From Membranipora membranacea (taxonomy: Eukaryota > Bryozoa > Gymnolaemata > Cheilostomatida > Membraniporidae), in assembly GCA_914767715.1 (NCBI GenBank), contig OU612070.1, forward strand, positions 8,695,501 through 8,759,500: a stretch of 64,000 nucleotides of DNA, written 5' to 3'. How positions within the stretch are numbered: position 1 is the stretch's first letter; each line of letters starts with the position of its first letter. A model generated the notes under the pieces. It was not told where the DNA came from, searched no databases, and worked only from the letters and a program-made list of their open reading frames with translations. Shown here in pieces: positions 58,271 through 64,000 of this stretch. The translations under genes and the position numbers were made by a program.

Positions 58271-59741
58271 AATCAGAACATATAGTTGATGCTCATAAGA
58301 TAAATCTTCTTATTCTGTGATAAGGACAACAGGAAGTGATAGCCATATGGATGATGATTTTTGTAAACACTTTTATAAATGTGCTCGGAGAATCAGTATA
58401 CCCTCTGATTCATTATTGATACCAACATAACTATGAATGTCTGTCTGGGAATCATCTCCATTTTAGATAAACAACTGTGAATATTATTTCACACTTCCTT
58501 ATTTAGGTATATATACACTTCTATTTGGCAGATAAATAGGGTTATAATTGACTATACTGTTGATACGTCCCATGCAAAGCTTTGATATATGGGTCTTTTA
58601 AAGTTTTTAGGAAAGCAAGAATCAACCAATGCCAATACGGAAATATTCTCATAGCAATGGAAAAAAAACTTTGCACATTGACATTATAGAATCATTTAAC
58701 TGATTCAGGTGGTCTAGAGTATGTTATATCTCCTGTTACATGTTAACACTAAAGTATTTAGTAGATGACCTTTTTCAACATCAGTAGCATCAATGACTTT
58801 TAGTCTGCTTGGGAAATTGCTGATCAAAACATGACATCAAAAGTCCCATGTTAATTTGTTTTATAAACAAGAGTAAGCTTTACTTGTAATAATGGAATTT
58901 GGTCTAAAAGATGCATCAGTCGGCATGTAATTAACGACTAGTGCTATTTCACCAGATTAACGAGTGAGAATTAAACCAGTAAGAGCTTTTTAACATTTTA
59001 AAAGATGTGATGTTTGTACCGATAAAAATATATGAAATCATAACGTAAAAATAAATCCTGGTACTCAACAAACAGAAGTTGTCGTTAGCATTTGCATTTT
59101 CAATGCCATACATATTCTATTCTCCTTCCTCAGAATAATGTGAAATGCTTGAAAGTGTTCCCATTTAATAAGTTTATCTAATCCAGATAGAACCACAGCT
59201 ATCGTTCTGCTTAGTTATTGTGCATCCTGGAATATTTTCCTGCAAAATCAATCAGCTGATAATGATATTGTTTTTATAATACTAATGTCTTGCCTATCAT
59301 AGGAAGAGCTTGAAAATGGAGCGAATACAACTAGATTCTACTATTTTTATAGTGCTAGTACAGATATGTTTTATTGCAAAGATATTATGTTAGCTGGTAT
59401 CAAGAAGTTGGAGTTACTTGCTGGTATCAAAGACTTCGAAATAGCAAAGTCGAAAAAAGATTGGAATCAAAACAAACTTGCTACTATGACAGAGCAGCTT
59501 GAACGTATTTGGCATGTCTACCTGTGGTGGTATAAAAATGAGAAAATAAACTTGAACAAAACACATGATTGAGTCAAACTAGAAATATAATTGGACGGTC
59601 CCTGATTGTAAGGCTGAGTCTGGTCATGATATATCACAGATTATGAGTGGAAAGCCATTAAACATTATAGTTTGAGGTATGCTGAGTGATGTGTATAGCA
59701 CTATCTGTATGTGTATATAATAATTGTCTGTCTTGTATAGC

Positions 59742-59759
59742 CAAGGAGTAAAATCTCCG
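59742..59759. repeat. micro-hairpin insertion with 7-bp direct repeats (no. 8)
   Basis: The 18-bp insert CAAGGAGTAAAATCTCCG lies between GTATAGC (59735-59741) and GTATAAC (59760-59766). The homologous site in unit C (55915-55931) has the same insert, diverged, so the insertion predates the unit duplication. Confidence 0.6.
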
Positions 59760-59954
59760 GTATAACGATATAAACTTAAAATGAGGTCTGTTGTATTATG
59801 AGGATAGCACCAAACTGATTGTGGAGAAATATATATAAAGCATCTAGAGAGTAATTCCTGAAGAGATTGTCTGGATCCGAGTGTTGAGGGAGTATAACAG
59901 TATCAAAGGTATCACAAAGGAGAATCCTGATGAAGAAGTAGGGTAACGGAGAGC

Positions 59955-60323
59955 TCAGAAGTGTATCCTGCTGATCGGGTGAGAAGCCAGTGAATGCGAG
60001 AGGAATTCGGTAATCCACCAGAAAGGAATCACTACTGGAAAGCCAATAGCTGAAAAACGAAGAAGAATAATGATTAGAATATAGGATATAAATGAATGAT
60101 ATAATAATGCATCAAAGTGAATATATTTTGGAATGAATAAATCTGAAGTTCGAATGAAGCTCAGTGCAGTAAGTATATACTTGAAGCTTTTACGACAGTT
60201 TGGGTAGCAGCAACTATTGTCAGAGTCAACTCTGAGGCTTAGAAAGATTATCTACTCACCATTTACAGGCTGAATGAATGCAAGGAACACCACAATAATG
60301 AGGAAGTATCGGATGGTATCCAT
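59955..60323 (-). CDS. small predicted secreted peptide, copy 3
   Basis: Two exons on the minus strand, 60323-60260 and 60049-59955, joined by a phase-1 intron, give 52 aa. The signal peptide (MDTIRYFLIIVVFLAFIQPV) has an intact ATG. The 30-residue tail begins IGFPVVIPFWWITEFLS and ends with TGA at the same aligned position as the other copies. The tail is hydrophobic with three Trp/Phe-rich positions, no Cys and no dibasic cleavage site, ending in a short His/Arg-containing segment. It lies 105 bases below a TATATAAAA box. Copies 1 and 3 both look functional. Substitutions between them include many third-position changes, as expected for constrained coding sequence. Confidence 0.72.
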
Positions 60324-60419
60324 GTTGTTAATAATCTGTGTAATGTTTGTTATGATTAAGAGAAGCTCTTGTCAGTTCTGGTGTTAGCAGATGTATGTCA
60401 GTTCTCTGAATGAAAACTC

Positions 60420-60465
60420 TTTTATATATGATCTCTTCATGTAGTTCAGTTCTGTGATGTCATCA
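60420..60465 (-). promoter_or_regulatory. core promoter of peptide copy 3 (TATA and CRE-like site)
   Basis: TATATAAAA (minus strand, 60428-60420) lies 105 bases above the ATG. The CRE/ATF-like palindrome TGATGTCATCA spans 60455-60465, about 30 bases further up. The same pair, with the same spacing, occurs in modules C and D. Confidence 0.6.
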
Positions 60466-61999
60466 TTTGGCAAAAACAATCAATGAATATTATCCAGTTT
60501 TTTGCCTTCTAAGCCAGGGAACACCCTGCAAGCAGAAAGGAAAACACTCTAGAATGACATAGGAATTACTGATGGGCAATACACAAGTCATCAATCATGT
60601 CAGGTGGATTATAGCATATTAGCAATATTCTGCTCGAAAATCCTTGCAAACCATCGAGTTTGCAGGGCCGTAGTTTTGAAAAGAAAATGTAGGGGGGTAA
60701 TAACCTTGCGAATGCGAAGCAACATAGGATAAGGTGTTGCAAGCTCCTCATATGGGGTCTTTGGTAAGTATAAATCTTGATGAGGCTTTTTCTTAGGCTG
60801 AATCTGACCTGGATTATTCAATTATAGTGATTTAAGGCAACTTCAATTAGCTTCTAGGGCCAGTGGAGGCAATGTCATCCTTCCAACCCTGGACCTTTGC
60901 AGAGCCTGACATAAAACCATACCAGGCACTTGAGCGGTGATGAAATTAAAAAAAATCCAGATTTGATTTCAATTATTGTTATCAAAGACAAAACAACATC
61001 GTTGACACTAGAGGTCTTCCTTACGCAACTGATATGTTTATGAGACAACACCCTAAAAGTACTACTCTCTGCAAAAAAGAGAAGGTCTGTGAATGATTTT
61101 TATTACCAAGAGTGCTAAGTTATCGGGTCATAGCAACTGGGCGCATACATTACATAACGTCATAGCTATCAAACGACACAATCTCTTATCCAGTTTGTCT
61201 GCCTTGATTTGCACCCCTTCCACTTATAAGCTGCATTCAATTGTTCTGAAGGGGAAAGCAATTTAAAAGCAGACAAGGTGCACTAACCCCAACAGCCTAC
61301 ATTGAATCTAAAATTTGCAGTATAACCTCTCTGGAGTGAATAAAAGTGAAGTTTTTTAACTATATTGACCAAGGTTTATTAAAACATTGTTTAAACTTTA
61401 TGAACCTGAATTCTGGAAGCAGCCTTATGCCTGGAACTGAAGAATTTAGTGATGCCATGAATGATCCTCTTCTATTTGTTTTAACATAGACTAGTTTGCT
61501 GGCATTTAGCTCCAAAAGTTTAACTCCTGCCAGCTGAATTATTTCATTCACTTATATCAAATTGTCCTTGGTTATTTCATTCATTGTGTTTTGATCGGGG
61601 TTGATGGCCGATTTTGAATTTGGTTTGTGGTGTTTGTTTCTCAGGTTGTATAGATGGAGCTATTTGGGGTTGTTATGGGTTCATGTGGATTTAATATTTA
61701 GGGAGTTCGTCTGTGATTATGTGTTGAATATATTTTACCATTCAATGCATCAGTTAGCTGCTGACAGCCTACTCTGACTATTGCAGTACTTCCATTTTGT
61801 AATGCTGTACTGTACAGTATATACCAACACTTGACTTGACAATGGTTGTGGTGGATTGTTGTGGGCGGGAGAAAGAATCTAGGAGGCTCAGACTAGTCAG
61901 ATATATTTTAATTGGTATTTGTACCCATATAATTTTTTATTTGTCAGGGCACACTGCTCTGTTTTGATCTACAGTCTGAGATCAAGCCAAAACTGACTA

Positions 62000-62455
62000 C
62001 TGGTATATAGTCCAGTGGCAGCCTACCAGAGATGTGGCTAGAAGCGCAAACTTCATTTACGAAATTGGATGGATAAATTCTAAGAGTGGATTCTAGGGTA
62101 GTTTTTTGAGGTGGTCACAATGGTGATGATGTACCATAGGCAAAGTTGCACGATGGGCAGCAAATTGCCAAAAACGCTGCCGAAAATGGCCAAAATTGCT
62201 GTTTTTTGAGATTTCAAAGGTCTGTCCTGTGCTCACCTTATAAGTTGGGCTACTCAAACTCTGCAATCAGATTCATATAAGCCTTAGTCAGTTTTTGGTA
62301 TAATATCGGCATGATATCTCAAATATTGAGTGAATGACCAACCATATAAAAAATAATAAAGTGAAAAACGCTGCCAACAAAAGGGAAAAAATGATGGTAT
62401 GTTTTCAAAACATCCGAAATCTAAAGGAGCATGTCATTATTAGTGGATCTAAGAG
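62000..62455 (+). pseudogene. decayed relative of the 45.66 kb membrane-protein gene
   Basis: Aligns with 45820-46060, from GTGGCAGCC and TTGGATGGATAA through ATTGCCAAAAACGCTGCC, and again from GCTGCCAACAAAAGGG to CATGTCATT. About 190 extra bases sit in between, bordered by a repeated AAAACGCTGCC (62171-62181 and 62364-62374). The hydrophobic part has lost its frame. The polar tail still shows K/R, I/V and D/E-type exchanges. Confidence 0.5.
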
Positions 62456-62459
62456 ATAA

Positions 62460-63012
62460 CATGGGCCTGCTATGATAAATAGCCGAGATGTTGCCAACAA
62501 CAGTTGCAATACCCTCTTATATCATCTGTATATAACTATCATCGAAACAACACTACTTTTTCAATTTTGCAGACTCCTTGACAACTGACTTCGAATGTTC
62601 GTATCGATCTGATTTTTTTATGGTGGTTTTGCATTGACTCCATCAATGACCAAAATATATTTTCCAGCACTACGCACCTTTTTGATGATATTTGAAGGAA
62701 TTCACTTTTGCTTTACACGCTATATAACCTTATGAAGACGATATTTATGATACTATTAAGGAAACCTAAAAATACGCACTATTTGAAAAACGACACACTC
62801 AGAGCATTAAAAACTGGTGATATGCGATGGGAGGGTCAATACACAGTCACCACAAAAAAATCAGAACAATACAAACATTTGAAGCCTGTTTTTTAAGCAG
62901 CAGCATAATTTAAAAAGTAGTTTCGCTTTAATGATAGTTATACACAGGTGATATAAGGGGTATTGCAACCGTTGTTGGGAACATCTCGGCTTTTTATGAT
63001 AGCAAACCCATG
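62460..63012. mobile_element. foldback element with ~110-bp inverted arms
   Basis: The left arm (62460-62571) and right arm (62905-63012) are inverted copies with scattered mismatches, starting CATGGG and sharing AGCCGAGATGTT, CCAACAAC and GTTGCAATACCC. The 553-bp unit contains a 62-aa open frame (62708-62896) without recognised motifs. No clear target-site duplication was found. Confidence 0.75.
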
Positions 63013-64000
63013 TTACTGCAGGATGGTCAGGGGTACTTTTGGATTGAATAAAACCCTAATCAATGAAGTAATTAATGTTTCATTTTTTTTGCATGTTATG
63101 AAATATGTTGTCATACTTGATGAATTAGAAATTTAAAATTGATTTCAAATACTTCAACAGATTAAACTCGATGGTTTGAAATTCCTATACAATAGATTAA
63201 GAAAATTATGTTGCAGGGCTAACCGCTTATTGTTCTGGCAAGTGTGTTCTTGTGCAGATGTTGCACTTTTTTGCATTACAAAAAGCCCACCCAGATTGAT
63301 CAGCTAATAACGTTTGCACCCACAACAAAACAATCACAAATTGCATTGATATTATTCAACAGAAGAAATTTTAAAACTAAACATGTTTGAAATAGGGTAC
63401 TGCTTTGGCAAGATATTCCAGGTTGGGCCAAATTCTACCTTCTGCTCTCTGAGCATATTCAGATATTGAATATGTTTCTTTTACATGTGCATCCAGACTA
63501 GGTGAAGTTTATTCTTTTGAAATATATTTGAGCAGAGAATATCTAACATTAAACCTATGCGAGCCATATGTTGTTCAACCCCTGGTTTGTTGTATTGCCT
63601 GGTTGAAGGTTGTGTAACATGTATGGAACAGTCCTGTTTTATCACATAATGATATAACTTTGAATTGAGACACTGATTTATTGTGAAATTGAATATAGGC
63701 TACTAGATTTTACAGTTTATTTGAAACGAAATAATACATGTTGCAAACGAAAAAAATGTGAATATGAAAGGTCAGCATTACTGCTGTAAAGAGGCAGCTG
63801 ATATCATGTGATAAGAAAGCACAAAAACAAAGAAGCCACAAATTAATATTACTAATATTGAAATAGGCATATGTTTGCCAACTGGTGATTGCAGCTATAT
63901 CAACTAGTAATAATACAGTACCGATTACCAAATGATGAAAAATTTGATGCCAGTAAAATTAAAAAAGATTCAATTTAGCAGTGAAGCACGAATATTGCTG
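63013..64000. other. terminal AT-rich region
   Basis: No gene is supported. An inverted fragment related to the peptide-cluster flanks (AAAGCCCACCCAGATTGATC near 63285) is present. The 73-aa frame at 63710-63931 on the minus strand is hydrophobic but has no start context or family support. Confidence 0.35.

Larger units (their letters stand above)
59575..61100 (-). repeat. inverted copy of the peptide-gene unit (unit E)
   Basis: Reading the minus strand from 61.1 kb down to 59.58 kb gives the same order as unit C: the GTTGTCTCATAAACAT block, TCATTCTAGAGTGTTTTCC (complement at about 60540-60560), CRE-like site, TATA box, two exons, and the 3' flank with GGGACCGTCCAATTATATTTC. The breakpoint on the 3' side is near 59575, which pairs with about 56125 in unit C. 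Confidence 0.7.

Noticed and set aside
59366-59572. 68-aa frame with internally repeated LAGIK
   Set aside because: Weak internal repeat and no paralogue in the other units; insufficient to call a gene.
1-64000. CRISPR array, operon, tRNA or rRNA genes
   Set aside because: No regularly spaced repeat-spacer pattern, no cloverleaf with intact boxes and no rRNA-like sequence were seen; the gene structure is eukaryotic.

Overview
The window reads as nuclear DNA from a non-vertebrate animal. It is AT-rich, the genes have spliced GT-AG introns mostly of 150-1,000 bases, and the recognisable proteins are animal ones (striatin, OPA3, TIMM9, an ISG20/AEN-type exonuclease, a clan-2-like cytochrome P450, a rhodopsin-class receptor). 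Fragments of non-LTR retrotransposons, short TIR elements and a tyrosine-recombinase element lie between them. I cannot place it to phylum from the sequence alone.

Layout. 1-3.2 kb: a 75-bp palindrome, two copies of a ~330-bp TIR element and a decayed LINE. 4.1-5.4 kb: TIMM9 on the plus strand, three exons, 96 aa. 8.0-9.4 kb: an intronless 458-aa receptor on the minus strand. 12.3-12.8 kb: a second LINE fragment. 15.3-20.0 kb: a seven-exon DEDDh exonuclease on the minus strand, head to head with OPA3 (21.3-22.7 kb, plus strand, three exons). 24.7-34.3 kb: striatin on the minus strand, 14 exons that join in frame into 807 residues. 35.2-40.2 kb: intergenic, with two minisatellites and a GC-rich patch. 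40.3-44.8 kb: a P450 on the plus strand whose C-helix exon looks damaged. 45.6-46.6 kb: two small hypothetical ORFs with relatives at 62 kb and 57 kb. 47.06-48.27 kb: a tyrosine-recombinase element between 16-bp direct repeats. 49.9-61.1 kb: a cluster built from five copies of one promoter module, three of which still drive a tiny two-exon gene. 62.46-63.01 kb: a foldback element.

Two things look undescribed. First, the 49.9-61.1 kb cluster encodes a family of small predicted secreted peptides (signal peptide of about 22 aa and a tail of exactly 30 aa in all three copies), with a shared phase-1 intron, synonymous drift and a conserved promoter holding a CRE-like site and a TATA box. One copy has lost its ATG, two modules have lost the gene, and one unit is inverted. 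Second, tiny 18-29-bp hairpin insertions (ends CAATGA.. or CAAGGAG.., core AACTCC/GGAGTT) are scattered through the window. At least six are flanked by exact or near-exact 7-bp direct repeats, as expected of a micro-mobile element or of transposon excision footprints.

The housekeeping genes are unlinked in pathway: TIMM9 and OPA3 are mitochondrial, striatin is a PP2A/STRIPAK scaffold and the exonuclease is probably nuclear. No operon-like logic is visible. All intron-exon structures were worked out by eye from splice consensus, reading phase and remembered family conservation. No database search was possible.
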